From Rhinopomastus cyanomelas (Eukaryota > Chordata > Aves > Bucerotiformes > Rhinopomastidae): 64,000 nucleotides of DNA. Below are positions 23,736 to 36,871 of this stretch, one piece after another (position 1 is the stretch's first letter; each line of letters starts with the position of its first letter). Made by a program: the position numbers and the translations under genes. The stretch covers positions 1-64,000 of the forward strand of contig VXBP01009315.1 in NCBI GenBank assembly GCA_013400115.1, written 5' to 3'. Below the pieces are notes generated by a model. It was not told the DNA's origin and ran no database searches. It saw only the letters and a list, made by a program, of their open reading frames with translations.

Positions 23736-24285
23736 CTAAGACAGGTTGCACAGAAATGTATCCGTGTTTGTTTTGCCAGGAAAAACGATGCACTGGTGTT
23801 TTGTCTCATATCTTGTAGGCTTTCCAGGTTAATAAGGCTCCAAGATATACTTCTGATAGACTAAAGATGGGAGAAGGTAAAGATGCAGGACAAATCCTCC
23901 TTGTGTCTATGATGTGAGAGGAATATACCTGCACCAAGATGTCAGTAATGACAAAGAAAGCAAAAAGAACAGATTCTCAAACCTTATCCACTTCTACAAG
24001 ATAAGTCATTCCAGAATATTATTGTACATTTCAGAAAATTGTTGGTTTCTTATGAAAAGACAGATCAGAATGTTCCACAGCCAACATGTCAGAAAAAAGC
24101 TGGAATTTTGTATACATGTATATGTTATTTCCATTTAACAATATGCTTTCTTAAATGCTGAACAGTTTAACCCAGGACTGGACTTCTTGGACTTGAGCTG
24201 TGCATCATTTTATTATTGAGGGTTGTTTTAACCACAGTGTTAGACTAAAGCCTCAATCATCTTCTCAACTCCTTTTAATATACAC

Positions 24286-24310
24286 TCAAGTCCTTCTTTA
24301 AAGGACTTGA
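24286..24310. repeat. Perfect 10-bp inverted repeat
   Basis: TCAAGTCCTT and AAGGACTTGA are exact complements separated by CTTTA. No transcript context is visible. Confidence 0.6.
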
Positions 24311-26395
24311 CCATATATCTCCATTTTTCCACTTATTCTCAGACAATTAACCACAGCACTGGAAACATCAGAAAATTAAGGTTTCTCTACATACAGAACT
24401 AATTTCAATGAAGAGTAGAAGTCTTAGAAGGGATGCCTTACCTGATGGGGACCTTATTTCTGTACAGGCAGCTTCTGGCAAGAAGTCTCTAATTTATGCA
24501 AATAGGTGAATCCTGCCCTCTCTATTATCCCTCTGCTTCAACTGCAAATCCTCACTCAGGCATTTAGCACTGGAAAATTACAGTCTGTACGCCAAACAAA
24601 TCACATCTTTGAGGCAGATCTTGACTGATGTTGAGTCTTTCCCTGTCTGCAGCTTACAGACACAACGACTCTGGTTTTGACACTGAAATCATTATCTTGT
24701 TTTGAGAGTCCTGGAAACCTTCATGAAATTCTATTTAAAAAAGAACTCTAACTTTTGATGTTTAAAGCTAGCAGTCTATCAGAAATAACTTCTCAGTTGC
24801 ACTGTCTGTATTCAAATGGAACAGCCTACACTGCTGGATTAATTCTCAGCTCGGAGTTAACTGAAATTGGACTTTCACTGTTGCTCAATTGGCATGTGGA
24901 ATAGAATTCAGCAGACAGGAGCACACTGCTGTGAAGGTCATTATCCTATGCTTCAAAGAATTATGTTTTACCTAAATGATAAGAAAATAACCCTTGCAAT
25001 TGAACCCTGCTATTTCCTGTAAGTAATTAGCAATGAAAGTTGTTTTCTTCAAGCCGACTTTTACGGTATATAGTCAACAAGGTTAAGGCTAGAAAATGTT
25101 TTTTAAAAGAAGCCATTTTCAGATAAGCAACAGACAAATACTATTAGGCTGAGTTTTAAGTGATTCACTTCAACTTTAATTCAAACTGAAAAAATGAAGA
25201 GGCTGACCCTTGGCCTTACTAACCAGTTGCACCCACAAGTCATGGGTGTGAAATACTAGAGTTGCCACCCATGTCTATGTGCACACAGGCTGCACAACAG
25301 AGCAGCACAGAAATACTCTCCAGATTCTTCCTTCAAGGCTGATTGTTCAGGGCAACAAGTAATATGCATGGGATAACTGGTGCATGCAACAGTAACTGCA
25401 ACCTTGTGTCATAAGACACTGAGATGATGCTGAAGCTCAACACTGCAGATGAGTACTTTATGGTATTTCTAATTACAACCATTTCTGTGGTCTGAATACG
25501 AGTACAACCGATCATGTCATGCAACACTAGAGGTTGCACTTTTAAATAAGGCATTATTACGTTTGATTGAGGCAGTTACGTCTCTCATAAAATGAATTTC
25601 CAATCAGACCGAAGAGGCAATAATTACAGGCTGTGAACTTGGGAAATCCATAGTACTTGTTTAGCTATTTTAAAGACTCCAAGATTTACAACACATGCTA
25701 TAATTTACGTCCCTTTCCCTAATGAAGATTTGTCAACTGCCGTACACTTCAATTTTGTTTAACTCTGTCAAGATTTGAGTGAGACACATAGAAAAACACT
25801 GACTCACAAAGTGAAAGCAAGAGAAGTTGAGTCAATTCCATGACATTTGAGGGAAAATGGAAATGCAAATCAGTTTTCTTGAAATGTAGGTTCTGACTCA
25901 ACAGCATTTACAAGGTGTCCACTCAGGGTCTGATCCTGAGACATGCCGCTCAAATGCACTCTTGGTATCATGGGCCAGATCCCCAAGTGGATTAACCTGA
26001 TAAAGCAGTTTATACAGCCTAAGGATCTTGCCAAATGGCAGCAAATAACATTCACAGCATCTCACAGTTGGACCACCAGAAGATAGCAAATTTCCTGGGT
26101 TGCTTTTAAGGCAAGTTTTCCAGTTGGTCAATTCTGTTTTAAATGCAACATGTTTTTAGACAAATGCAGACCTCTCCAAGGGATCAAGTCAATGGATTAA
26201 TATGGACAGATCCTTATAGGTTAAGGGAAAGGGCTTTTAATTTTTAAATCTACTACTCTGAAACATGGTCATACAAAAAGCTGAAGAAATCTGACACGGT
26301 CCCTTGTATAAACAAGATCATGAATGTAAAGCATATAATGCCACTGTGAAATTTTAATGCTTATTTATTATGGTTATGATGAAACTTGTATAATA

Positions 26396-26428
26396 AGATG
26401 ATAATAATTAAAATAATAATAATAATGA
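26396..26428. repeat. AAT-rich microsatellite
   Basis: Interrupted ATAAT/AAT units in tandem. Confidence 0.7.
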
Positions 26429-26559
26429 ATAGTCATCAGTGCCAATATGATTCTACTATTTTTCTACATATGCTTTATGTGGCATTTTGTGTAGCTTGTG
26501 TTCCATGTAAAGAAATGTCAATAAAATCTTTGCTTCCTTTTGTCTGTAGTTCGTGTGGT

Positions 26560-26755
26560 TCTTTTCATGTGGCCCTCCTTTGAACCTTCCCCTGTAGGTG
26601 CATATCTTTCTTGTTTTGATGGCTCCAGAACTGGACCCATACTCCTGATGAGATCTTGCAGGTCGAGTAGAGGGGCAGAGTCACCTTTCTCAACCTGCTG
26701 GCCACACTTCTTTTGACGCAGACCAGGATACCGTTGGCTTTCTGAGCTGTAAGCA
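26560..26755 (-). mobile_element. Old CR1 ORF2 remnant
   Basis: Complemented frame with TAQKANGILVCVKRSVASRL and VTLPLYS, the conserved segment upstream of the CR1 C-terminus. Both ends are lost. Confidence 0.75.
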
Positions 26756-27654
26756 CATATTCTCAGCATATTTGCAAGCAAATAAGCACAGACTGCAGCC
26801 ATGAATTCTGCTCTTAACTCAAGTTTCCATGAAAGCACATCTGTACTTAAAACACCCTGTATGTCAGCAACACACAAACCTGTTTGTCATTACTTACTAG
26901 CAAGGATGCTTCCTTGCCTGCCTGTTTTGTAAAGAATTTTACTCCAGAGATATTTACAGACTGCTGATGGCATCAGGAGTGTGGTGTGGTATGAAAGGAT
27001 CTATCACTGGTTATCTGTCTTGGGAACTGGAAAGGATGAATGTGAAACAGAGCACAGCACACTTCCAGATGGGAGTTCATAACCTAACTAGGTTATCTTT
27101 ATGCTGTTTCAAATCCTGTCTTCCCAAAGACAAGAAATACATGGAGAAGCTGATGGAAACACAGACACAAGCAGAGAGGGGCTGCAAAAAACAGAGGACT
27201 GCTGCCTTCAAGTTGCCTTTGTTGGTACCACCACTAACAACAAAGGCCACGGTGTTGTGCCTGCCTCTGTCTAGATAGTGGTATTTTATGACTCTTTTCT
27301 CAGTCATATCAAATAGCAAAGAGAACAGAACCAAGGGGTGGTTAATTAACACATTGGTTAAATGCATTTCCCTTTTCATTATAATTACACTCCACTCTCA
27401 CAGGCAGAAAATGAATTGGCCTCACCTTAATCCCCAGAATTAATTTCTCCCTCCTCAAAATGTTTCAGGACTGGACATATTATCGGGTTTGGCAAAATAC
27501 ATCTCAAAGCAATCACGTTAAGCAGATAAGCAGACACAGTGGTCAGTGTCAGGAGGCACTTGCTGGCACAGCTATGCTGGAAAGCCCAGCCAATGCTATC
27601 GTTATGACATTTTGTACAAATTTGGAGTTTTAATTATTTTAAAAATGCTACATT
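26756..27654. other. Intergenic, no feature recognised
   Basis: A 0.9-kb gap between CR1 copies with only short chance reading frames. Confidence 0.55.
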
Positions 27655-30190
27655 AGAATCATAGAATTATTAGGGATTGGAAGGGACCTCAAAGATTAGC
27701 TAGACTGATCCCCCTGACACAGCAGGATCACCTAGACCAAGACACAGGAACATATCCAGGCAGACCTTAAACTTCTCCAGAAAAGGAGACTCCACAACCT
27801 CCCTGGGCAGCCTGTTCCAGTGCTCTGTCACCCTCACTGGGAAGAAGTTCCTTCTCAGGTTGATGTGGAACTTCCTATGTTCCAGCTTACACCCATAGCC
27901 CCTTGTCCTACTACTAGATGACACTGAGAAGAGCTCCATCCTCCTAACATACACTTATCACATATTTAGAAACCTTAATGAGGTCACCCCCCCTCAGTCT
28001 TCTCTTCTCCGAGCTACAGAGACCCAGCTCCCTCAGCCTCTCCTCATAAGGGAGGTGGTCCACCTCCTTCATCATCTTCGTTGCCCTACGCTGGACTCTC
28101 TCCACATGCCTCTTAAACTGAGGAGCCCAGAACTAGACACAATACTCCAGATGTGGTCTCAGCAGGGCAGAGTAGAGGGGAAGAAGAACCTCTCGTGATC
28201 TAGTAACCACCTTCCTTCTGATGCACCCCAGGATGCTGTTGGCCCTCTTGGCCACAAGAGCACACTGCTAGCTCATGGTCATCCTGCTGTCCACCAGGAC
28301 CCCCTGGTCCCTTTCTCCTACAGGTCAGTCCCCAGCCTATACTGGTACCTGGGGTTGCTCTTGCTCAGAGGCAAGATTCTACATTTGCCCTTGTTAATTT
28401 CGTTAAATTTGTCTCTGCACAGCTCTCCAGACTGTCCAGGTCCTGCTGAATGGCAGCACATTCTGCTGGTTGTCGAACACTCCTACCAGCTTTGTGTCAT
28501 CAGCAAACCTGCTGGCAGGGCACCCTAATACTTCAACCAAGTCATCAATGAACAGATTGAGTAGGACTGGTCCCACTCCCTTGCGGGTCTCCACTAGGCC
28601 TCCAACTAGGTTCTGTCCCACTGACCACTACTCTCTGGCTTCTATCTTGCAGACAGTTCATGATCCACCTCACTACCTGAATATCTGGACCACACTGCCT
28701 CAGTTTGGCTGCGAGGAAGCTGTGGGAGACTGTGTCAAATGCTTTCTCAAATCAAGACAGACCACATCCACTGCTCTGCCATCATCTATCCACCTGGTTA
28801 TGCCCTCATAAAAGGCTATCAGGTTGGTCAAGCATGACTTCCCTTTTGGTGAAGCCATGCTGACTATCCCTATTGACCTCTCTTGTCCTTGATGTGCCTG
28901 GAGACAGCCTCTAGAACAAATTGTTCCATCACCTTTCCTGGGATGGAGGTGAGGCTGACTGGTCTATAGTTACCTGGATCCTCCTTCTTACACTTTGTGA
29001 AGATTGGAATAACATTTGCTATCCTCCAGTCTCTGGGCACCTCTCCTGATCCCCAGGACTTAGAAAAGATGATGCACAGTGTCTTAGCCATGACTTCCGC
29101 CATCTCCCTTAGTACACGCAGGTGCATCCCATCTGAGCCCATGGATTTGTGCACGTCCAGCTTGATCAATTTATCCCTAACCCAATCCTCTCTTGCCTCA
29201 ACTTCCTCTGTGGCCTCAGCCATCTGGGGCTTGATATCAGGACAGCCTCCAGAAGTACAGACAGAGGCAAGAAGGTGTTCAGTAGCTCTGCTTTCTCTGC
29301 ACTTTGTCTTCAGGGCATCCACCTCACTCAGATGGGGGGCACCCAACATTGCCTCTAGTTTTAGTTTTACCTGCAATGTATTTGAAGAAGCCCTTTCTGT
29401 TGCCCTTGACCTCTCTTGTAAGGTTTCATTCCAACGAGGCCTTGGCTTTCCTAGTTGCATCCCTACATTTTCTCGCCACAGTCTTCTAATCATCCCAAGT
29501 GGCCATCCCCTCCTTCCATGACCTATAGGCTTTTTTGTTCCTCTTCAGTTTGCCCAGCAGCTCCCTGTTTAACCACGCAGGTCTTCTGGCTCCCTTCCTT
29601 GACTTCTTTCCTGTTGGAGTGCTCTTTCCTGCTTCACAAAATTAGTTAGCCAGCTATCCTGAGCTCCTTTACCTGCCAGTACCCTGTCCCATGGGATGTC
29701 CCCTCGCAATTGCTTGAAAAAGCCAAAGTTGGCCTTCCTGAAGTCCAGGGTTGTGATTCTGCTAGCTATTCTGTTCCTGCCACACAAGACTCTGAACTCC
29801 ACCATCCCTGAACCCAAGACTGTCCTCAACCTTCACAGCTTCACCCAGGCCCTCTGTTTCAGTGAGTACAAGATCCAGCAGCGTTCCTCTCCTAGCAGGC
29901 TCCTCCACCATCTGCATCAGGAAATTGTCACCAATGCGCTGAAGAGACCACTTGTATTGTGGGGTGGCTGACTAAGTGGGTCTTTCAGAAAATATCTGGG
30001 TAGTTAAAATCTGCTATGAGAACCAGGGCCTGTAGCTGTGAGACTGCCATCAGCCGCCTTTAGAAGACGTCATCAGCTTCCTCATTCTGATCTGGTGGGT
30101 GTATTAGACATCCACAACAGCGTCACCCATGCAAGCCTGCCCCTTAATCTGCACCCACAAACTCTCAACTCTCTCTTCATCCACCCCTGG
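27655..30190 (-). mobile_element. Long CR1 LINE copy with RT and partial endonuclease region
   Basis: This is the longest mobile element in the window, about 2.5 kb. Reading leftwards from 30190 it begins within the endonuclease-like region, passes MVEFRVL and GRNRIASRITTLDFRKANFG, then a 207-residue frame (29493-28870) with DKLIKLDVHKSMGSDGMH and KKEDPGNYRPVSLTSIPGKV. It continues through AFDTVSH and RSQRVVVSGTE to the catalytic FADD (about 28496-28507), then the C-terminal region and the 3' tail at 27655. CR1 ORF2 encodes endonuclease plus reverse transcriptase for target-primed insertion. Several frameshifts and stops, including in RT, make this copy inactive. The 5' UTR, ORF1 and most of the endonuclease are missing. 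Confidence 0.93.
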
Positions 30191-32814
30191 ATTATTTTTA
30201 TATAACAAGTCGTGGTACCTTATATTAACCTATGTCCTCATTTTACTGTTCTGCTGGGGACTCCTAAAGAAGAAGCACCATGATTTATTGTCATCACTGT
30301 TCAAGAAGAAGTTGGTAATTTCCCCAGAGATGGTACAGTCCACACCCTGATTAGATTTTAGTCTACATTTGAGAAACATATTTTCTAGGTAAATAAAGCA
30401 AAGTAAGAACAATACTTCAAAAAGTCTTCATTTTCTATAACACCTATAAGGAGGAGAAGGCTATGTTTGGCCCATTAGATACTTTCTTAGGGGAGTATCA
30501 CAGATACTGAGTGAATTGCAAATACCTCACGGCAGGCATGAGCAATGTGAAGCAGAGTATGTGTCACATCAACTTGTCTAGCACTTTCAAGACTAGGGCC
30601 AGTAGGTGCTTTTTCTTCCTCCTAATGGTTGGAGAGCTCAAAGTAAGTAGGCACACTAGTAAAATATTACTCTATGTGGCTCTAATGGAATCTGGTTTAA
30701 AGCCCCTTAAACATCTGGAAGCAGTGGTAGCAACCTGTGTGCAGCTGGGCTTTGGTCCTGTTCTCCCAGATGTAGCTTATAGTTGTAACTGCCACCTGTG
30801 GCCCCTCTCATAAGTTTTATGTCTCAATTCCTCTTCCCCTTTCCTCTTATCTAGGACACCAACACAAACAGATCCATATTCCCTGCCCATTACTACATCG
30901 TGTCAGGAGGAAAATTTAAAACTAAAGAGATGGAATTAGTGCAGACCCAAGCACCTATTGGCACAATTATGTTTGTAATTGGCAAACAAATAAACCCAAA
31001 CTGGTCTGGTCAACTTTGAGTTCATTACTGTGCTGGAAGTGAAGCCAAATTACTCAAGAAACGAATAAGAGCATGGGTTTTCTGCATTTCATCCTTCCAG
31101 GTGCCATTGATCACACAGTGATACTACAGAGTGGTGGCATTAGCAACCTGTTCTTCAGCTTGGATAGTTCCTGAGAGCTCACACTGCTCTGATAAAGTTT
31201 GCATTATCATCCTCCTAAGAGGTTTACTCTCTAATTTGAGTCGGAGAAGGAGCGAGCCATAATGCTCACACACATTCTCATACACACTTGCATGCACCCA
31301 CAGAGATGACATTAGCATCTATTTTCCTTACAGTTAATTCTGCTGTAGGCCTTTGTCCAAATAGGCAACTAATAGCTTCATATTCGTACTAAATCACACA
31401 TATTTGGAGAGACAGATGAAACCTGAGCTATGCTTGTCTTTCATGAGCCATGAAATTGGAAATAAGAATCAACACCCAAAGTGGGAATGCTGTCATTCCT
31501 CATTGCTTGCCTTCTCTCCTTCTCACTGCGTGCCCAATGCATCTGGTATTAGAGCTCAGACACTAGTTAATCATTAGCAGCCATTGTGGCTCCTGCATCT
31601 AGAATAGGTTCATCCCATAAGCAGCATGAGTGCTTTTTCAAAACAATGTTCATTGCAGGGACTGCAGAGAGCGACACCGTTGCTGTACAGAAACAGGGGA
31701 AGTTTGCCTTGCACGGTGCAGTAGGGACCGATCAGCTCGGGAAGCACTGGCAGTGCTCCAGCATCTTAGATACGGTGATTATCGAATTTGAAACTCGTTT
31801 GGTGGGCTTGGACATCAAAATCTAAAATCATCTCACTTTAAATTGTACAACCTCTTGCCACAAGCATGCATCTCGCCTGCTTTTATAATCCAAAGCTGCC
31901 ACAAGCTTTTCAGCTGCAGAGTTATTTATGGATTACCCTGTCTGATTTTTAATGTGGAACATATACAGCTAAATCTCTCTAGACCTGCACACTGCTGCGC
32001 TAACTGTAAAGAAGCAGCAGGCAGCTCAGAAAGAGAATCTTTAAGGAGCTTTGATAAATCATAAAAGCAATTGCTACATGGCAAGCAGACGCAGCTAGTC
32101 AAAATGAAAGCTATTTTAAATCACCAGCAATAGTAACTCTTCATGTCTGATTCAGTCTGGGTTGGAAAAGTTTCCCAAGAGCATTTTGTGCTACATGGAG
32201 CTGTGGTTGTGAGACTGGCATGCTGCCTTGAGTCCCTGTGAATGTCTAAACAAGCAGAAAATCTTTGCTCCTACACTCAGCGTCAAACTTCAAACTCAAC
32301 CCAGCTCCTGCTTGGCCATGTCATTCCCCATAGGGCTGAAATGCCACTGACCAGACCAGAGAATCAGCTTGAGTGTCTTTACCAGTCCCAAATGCCCTGC
32401 ACAATCACCAACATTCCACAAACGATGTCCTTGCCACTGGAATTTTGCAGAAAGACAGTGAGAGGGAAGACACAGATTCTGTCATTTGGATTCCCTAGCT
32501 GCAAGTCATGAAGACATGCTTTTGAAAACCATGGGGATTGTAAATCCTGAAGTCAGTAGACAGTCACTATCAAATCCTGAGGGAGAGGAGACCTCCCCTT
32601 GACAGGCAGCCACACGATGTCAGTATTGATTCACACAAACACGATGAGCTGTGCATTTACTTGACTGTGTGCACACCCTGACAGACCAAGCATATGACCT
32701 TAGAAACAACGTAGGTGGGACACCATGCCCAAGCACAGACCCAGCTGTACAACTGGATGGTTATAAAAGCAAACACATGCGCACATCTGATGTGCAATTT
32801 TATCTCTTGTTAAT
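30191..32814. other. Intergenic, no feature recognised
   Basis: A 2.6-kb stretch of unique-looking sequence without CR1. The frame at 31586-31825 (79 residues) has no recognisable family. Confidence 0.55.
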
Positions 32815-33530
32815 TCACAGAACATCAGTGATTGGAAGGGACATCAAAAGATTATCTAGTCCAATCCCCCTGACACAGCAGGATAACCTAGATCAAGTCA
32901 CACAGGAACACATCCAGGCAGGTTTTAAACATCTCCAGAGAAAGGGAATCCACAACCTCCCAGGGCAGCCTGTTCCAGTGCTCTGTCACCCTCACTGTGA
33001 TTGTTCCTTATCATGTTCATATGGAACCTCCTATGTTCCAGCAGACACCCATTGCCCCTCGTCCAATCACTAGATGACATTGAGAAGAGCCTGGCTCCAT
33101 CCTCCTGACACCCACCCCTCACATATTTATAGACATTAATGAGGTCACCCCCCAGTCTCCTCCAAGCTAAGGAGACCCAGCTCCCTCAGCCTTTCCTCAT
33201 AAGAGAGGTGTTCTCCTTCCTCCATCATCTTCATTGCTCTGCACTGGAATCTCTCCAGCAGCTCTGAGTCCTTCTTGAACTGAAGGTCCCAGAACTGGAC
33301 ACAATTCTCCAGATGTGGTCTCAGCAGGGCAGAGTAGAGGGGAAGAAGAGCTTACCTCCTTGTGCTAAACACTCCCCTTCTGATCCACCTCAGGTTGTTG
33401 TTGGTCCTCTTGACCACAAGGGCACATTGCTGGCTCATGGTTGTCTTGTGTTCAGTATCTCTGCTTTCTCTGTATCCTCTGTATCCCTCTCATTCAGTAG
33501 GGGGCCTACATTGCCTCTTTTTTTTTTTTT
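32815..33530 (-). mobile_element. CR1 LINE with large internal deletion
   Basis: The tail starts at 32817 (CACAGAACATCAGTGATTGG) and the copy runs through the C-terminal ORF2 block to GCTGGCTCATGGTTGTCTTG at about 33449. It then jumps to TTCAGTATCTCTGCTTTCTC, which in the long copy lies about 1 kb farther upstream in ORF2 (compare 29276). The junction removes the RT core including FADD. A T-run at 33517-33530 ends it. Confidence 0.88.
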
Positions 33531-33552
33531 CTGGGCTCCCATCAGTTATTCC

Positions 33553-34440
33553 ACAATCACAGAATCATTTTGGTTGGAGAGAGCTTTGAGGTCATCAGGT
33601 CCAACTAGTAACCCAACATTGCCCTGTCACTACAAATCCATCACAGCATCTATATATCTTTTATATACCTCCAGGTCTTGTTAGCTGCATTATTCTCTAG
33701 GCAGCCTACTCCAATACTTTATAGTGAGGAACATTTTCCTAATATCCAACTTATACCTCCCCTGATGAAGCTTGAGGTCATTTCCTCTTGTTCCCTTACT
33801 TGTTACTTGGGAGAAGAGACTGCCTTTCAGGTAAATATAAAGATAGATAAGAACACCTACTTTGTCTTCAGGCTAAAGAATCACAGTTTCCTCAGCCACA
33901 AGAGAACTCATATGACTTGTGATCTAGACTTCTCACCAGCTCCACTGTCTGTCTTTGGATATGTGCCAACAGCTCAGTATCCTTCTGGTTATGAGGGCCC
34001 CAAAACTGAACACGACATCCAAAGTGTGGACTCGCATGGGGTTGTAACCCAAGGGCAGGACCCAGCCATTTGCCTTATTGAACCTCACGCAGCTGTCCTC
34101 AGCCCACCGACCCAGCCTGGCCAGGTCACTCTGTAAAGCAGATCAACACAACAACACCATTCAGTGTTGTCTGTAGGCTTGCAGAGGGCACACTTCTTCC
34201 CCTCATTCCGACAACTGATGAAGATATTAAAGAGCACAGGCCCCAGGGATGAGTTCTGGGGCAGTGCATCTGCAGAGCAGGCAGGAACACCTGTCTGACA
34301 TGAACTGGATACGGACATCTGGATCTGCTTTTGCATGATTCCATGCAAATATCGAGCTGGAAACAGAAGAAATCTTCTCCTTGGCTACTCCATTCCTGAA
34401 ATACAGGTCTGAACATTCTTCACATTTTTTAAGGAATGCT
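33553..34440 (-). mobile_element. Older CR1 subfamily copy
   Basis: CAATCACAGAATCATTTTGG and TTGGAGAGAGCTTTGAGGTC open a complemented CR1 of a different, older type. It continues through CTTGAGGTCATTTCCTCTTG and the CCGACCCAGCCTGGCCAGGT block near 34110 to a region equivalent to the RT. It lies directly against the CR1 ending at 33530. Confidence 0.8.
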
Positions 34441-34965
34441 GCTGGGGAGCGGAAAGGTACTGAGGATCCTGGAGATGCTGAAAAAATTAAAGCCTTTTAC
34501 TGGTAACATCTCAAATCTCAGCTGTAAGCGTATGCTAGATACATTCAGTAAACCTTGTTAGGCTTGTAGTCTTCTACACTTCCTTTTCTACAAGATGACT
34601 CATACACAAAGATTAGCACTGCGTGAGAAGAACTCTGTCGTTAATGTTATATAAACATGTTTTTTGCCACATTTTTGATGGCATAAACACAAACAAAACA
34701 AGAAGTCAAATCACACAAATGCAGAAATCCTCTTAAACCCCTTTAGTACGCAGCCAGCTGTTGGAGTGTGGAGTTGTTACAGTTAAGCAATAAATTTTTA
34801 TTTTAGGTAAGTTTTAGGATTTTTTGCATGTATTTGTTTAAAGTCTTCCAATGTCGTCCAAGAAAAACGGATGCTGCAATTGGGCCAACTTCCCACTGTT
34901 CCTCTGCTGCCAGGAGTCATCACCTCAGGTGTTCTCTAAAGGGATCACAACAGCGATCTTATCAC
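34441..34965. other. Intergenic, no feature recognised
   Basis: Short AT-rich gap between CR1 fragments. Confidence 0.5.
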
Positions 34966-35100
34966 AGATTCATGCAATCATAGAGCACCACGTTGGAAAG
35001 GACCTTGAGGATCATCTGGTCCGAACTTTCTTGTGAAAGCCATTGTGTAGACAAGATGGCCCAGCACCCTGTCCAGATGAATGGTAAAAGTGTCCAGTGC
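34966..35100 (-). mobile_element. Degenerate CR1 fragment
   Basis: ATTCATGCAATCATAGAGCA, CACGTTGGAAAGGACCTTGA and GATCATCTGGTCCGAAC resemble an old CR1 3' end in reverse. Confidence 0.65.
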
Positions 35101-35909
35101 TTGCCTATGTGTCTCTTTCTCTTTTCATTAAAACGGATGGGAATTAACGGCTGTTAGAAACACTGAAGTCATTCCCATTAGAAAGCTTTTTCCAGAATGG
35201 TCTTGGTTTTACTGAGTCCTCTGCTTGAAGTGAAACATGCCCATTTACCTAATTTCCTCAGCTCAGATTCTGCTCCAGAAGTGAAATCCATATCAGTCAC
35301 AATGTTTTAACCATCTGATTAATCTTCACTGGGGCAATTTTAAAGCAGTATTACTTTTAGATTAGAGTGCTTATACCTTTTGTGGTTTAAAGGTTCTTAA
35401 AATATTCTCTGATGGTTTCCTAATCAGTGTAAATATTGACCCTTTCTTTGAAGAAGGCAAAATGAAAAGTGGATGCAATCAAACATATCCTCTGATTGCC
35501 AATGTGGGTGGGAGAGGCTGGCAGCCAATCCTAGAAGAGTAGTGTGTTGGTGAAGTATCAATGCACCACTTACTCTCTTAGGATAAGTGTTTCAATAGTC
35601 CCTCAGCTGTAGATACCTCCTTGAGGAAACGGGGCTCATACAGTCCTGCTAAACATTTCAGCTGGGATTCAATTCGACCTCAGTTTGATGGGATGATAGA
35701 ATTCAAAAAGATATTAACTTCCCAGGCTTCCACAACTATCAGAACCCATCAAAAAAAATAGATAAATACTAAAGAGCAGTAATAAAGAGCATCTTTATTA
35801 GATGTGTTACTCTGCTTATTTTCTTTTTAGCTGCAGAGTAAGTCAGAGTTAGTATAGACTTAAGTTTATAATGATTATTTATTGCGTTTGAAATTGATGC
35901 CTTACACAA
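35101..35909. other. Intergenic, no feature recognised
   Basis: No repeat, RNA gene or coding frame could be supported in this 0.8-kb stretch. Confidence 0.5.
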
Positions 35910-36036
35910 GATCACAGAATGTTAGGGATTGGAACAGACCCTGAAAGATCATCCAGCTCAATGCCCCTGCCAGAGCAGGATCGCCTAGATCAAGTAGCAC
36001 AGGAACATGTCCAGATGGATTTTAAATATCTCCAAG
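35910..36036 (-). mobile_element. CR1 copy, outer part (left)
   Basis: TCACAGAATGTTAGGGATTG through CATGTCCAGATGGATTTTAA and ATATCTCCAAG is a complemented CR1 3' end. It stops abruptly where a second CR1 begins. Its expected continuation (GGGCAGCC...CAGTGCTCTGTTAC) reappears at about 36721. Confidence 0.85.
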
Positions 36037-36719
36037 AATCATAGAATCATAGAATCATCATGGCTGGAAAGGACCTCCAGGGTCATCAAGTCCAACCTTT
36101 TCTCCTAGTGTCTAACCGCTAGACCATATCCCCAAGCGCCACATCCACTCGTTCCTTAAACACCTCCAGGGATGGTATCTAATCACCCTCTCAGTAAAGA
36201 ATTTCTTTCTAACATCCAGTCTAAACCTTCCCTGATGCAACTTGAGGCCATTTCTCCTCGTCCTATCATCACCAATCGGAGAGAAGAGACCAACACCAGC
36301 CTTGCTACAACCTCCTTTAAGGTAGTTGTAGAGGGCAATAAGGTCCCTTCTCAGTCTTCTCTTCTCCAGACTAAACAACCCCAGCTCCCTCAGCCTCTTC
36401 TCATAGGGCATGCCCTCCAGCCCCTTCACCAGCTTGGTTGCCCTTCTTTGGACTCACTTCAGCACCTCAATGTCCTTCCTGTACTGTGGTGACCAAAACT
36501 GGATGCAGTACTTGAGGTGCGGTCTCACAAGTGCCGAGTACAGGGGCACGATCACCTTTCTGCTCCTACTGGTCATGTCGTTTTTGATACAGGCCAGGAT
36601 GCCATTGGCTTTCTTGGCCACCTGGGCACACTGCTGGCTCATGTTCAGCCGGCTGTCAACCAACACCCCCAGGTCCTTCTCCACCAGGCAGCTCTCCAGC
36701 CACTCTTCTCCAAGCCTGT
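36037..36719 (-). mobile_element. CR1 copy nested in another CR1
   Basis: It begins with AATCATAGAATCATAGAATC and ATCATGGCTGGAAAGGAC, a tail unlike the outer copy. The complemented frame has EGMPYEKRLRELGLFSLEKR and MSQQCAQVAKKANGILACIK. The octamer TCTCCAAG occurs at both edges (36029-36036 and 36707-36714). The second occurrence also belongs to CR1 itself, so it may be microhomology rather than a target duplication. Confidence 0.85.
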
Positions 36720-36720
36720 N

Positions 36721-36775
36721 TGGGCAGCCCGTTTCAGTGCTCTGTTACCTTCACTGTGAAGAAGTTTCTTCTCTT
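36721..36775 (-). mobile_element. CR1 copy, outer part (right)
   Basis: TGGGCAGCCCGTTTCAGTGC and TCTGTTACCTTCACTGTGAA continue the copy interrupted at 36036. The undetermined base at 36720 marks the join, and about 20 expected bases are missing. Confidence 0.75.
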
Positions 36776-36871
36776 TCTCTCATTTTTTCCCTTAAATTAC
36801 CAGATAACCAAGGAAGGTAGATTCTGCTCTGGGGAGATTACCACATAAAACAAGTCTAGGGAAATGAATGT

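Larger units (their letters stand above)
23736..26559. other. Intergenic, no gene
   Basis: The stretch contains a perfect 10-bp inverted repeat (24286-24310) and an AAT-rich microsatellite (26396-26428). Reading frames are short and unlike known families. Confidence 0.55.

Noticed and set aside
28870..29493. 207-residue frame as a host gene
   Set aside because: It is CR1 ORF2 (reverse-transcriptase region), flanked by CR1 sequence and the CR1 tail.
31586..31825. 79-residue frame as a small gene
   Set aside because: No homology is recognised and no splice or promoter context is visible; the length is expected by chance.
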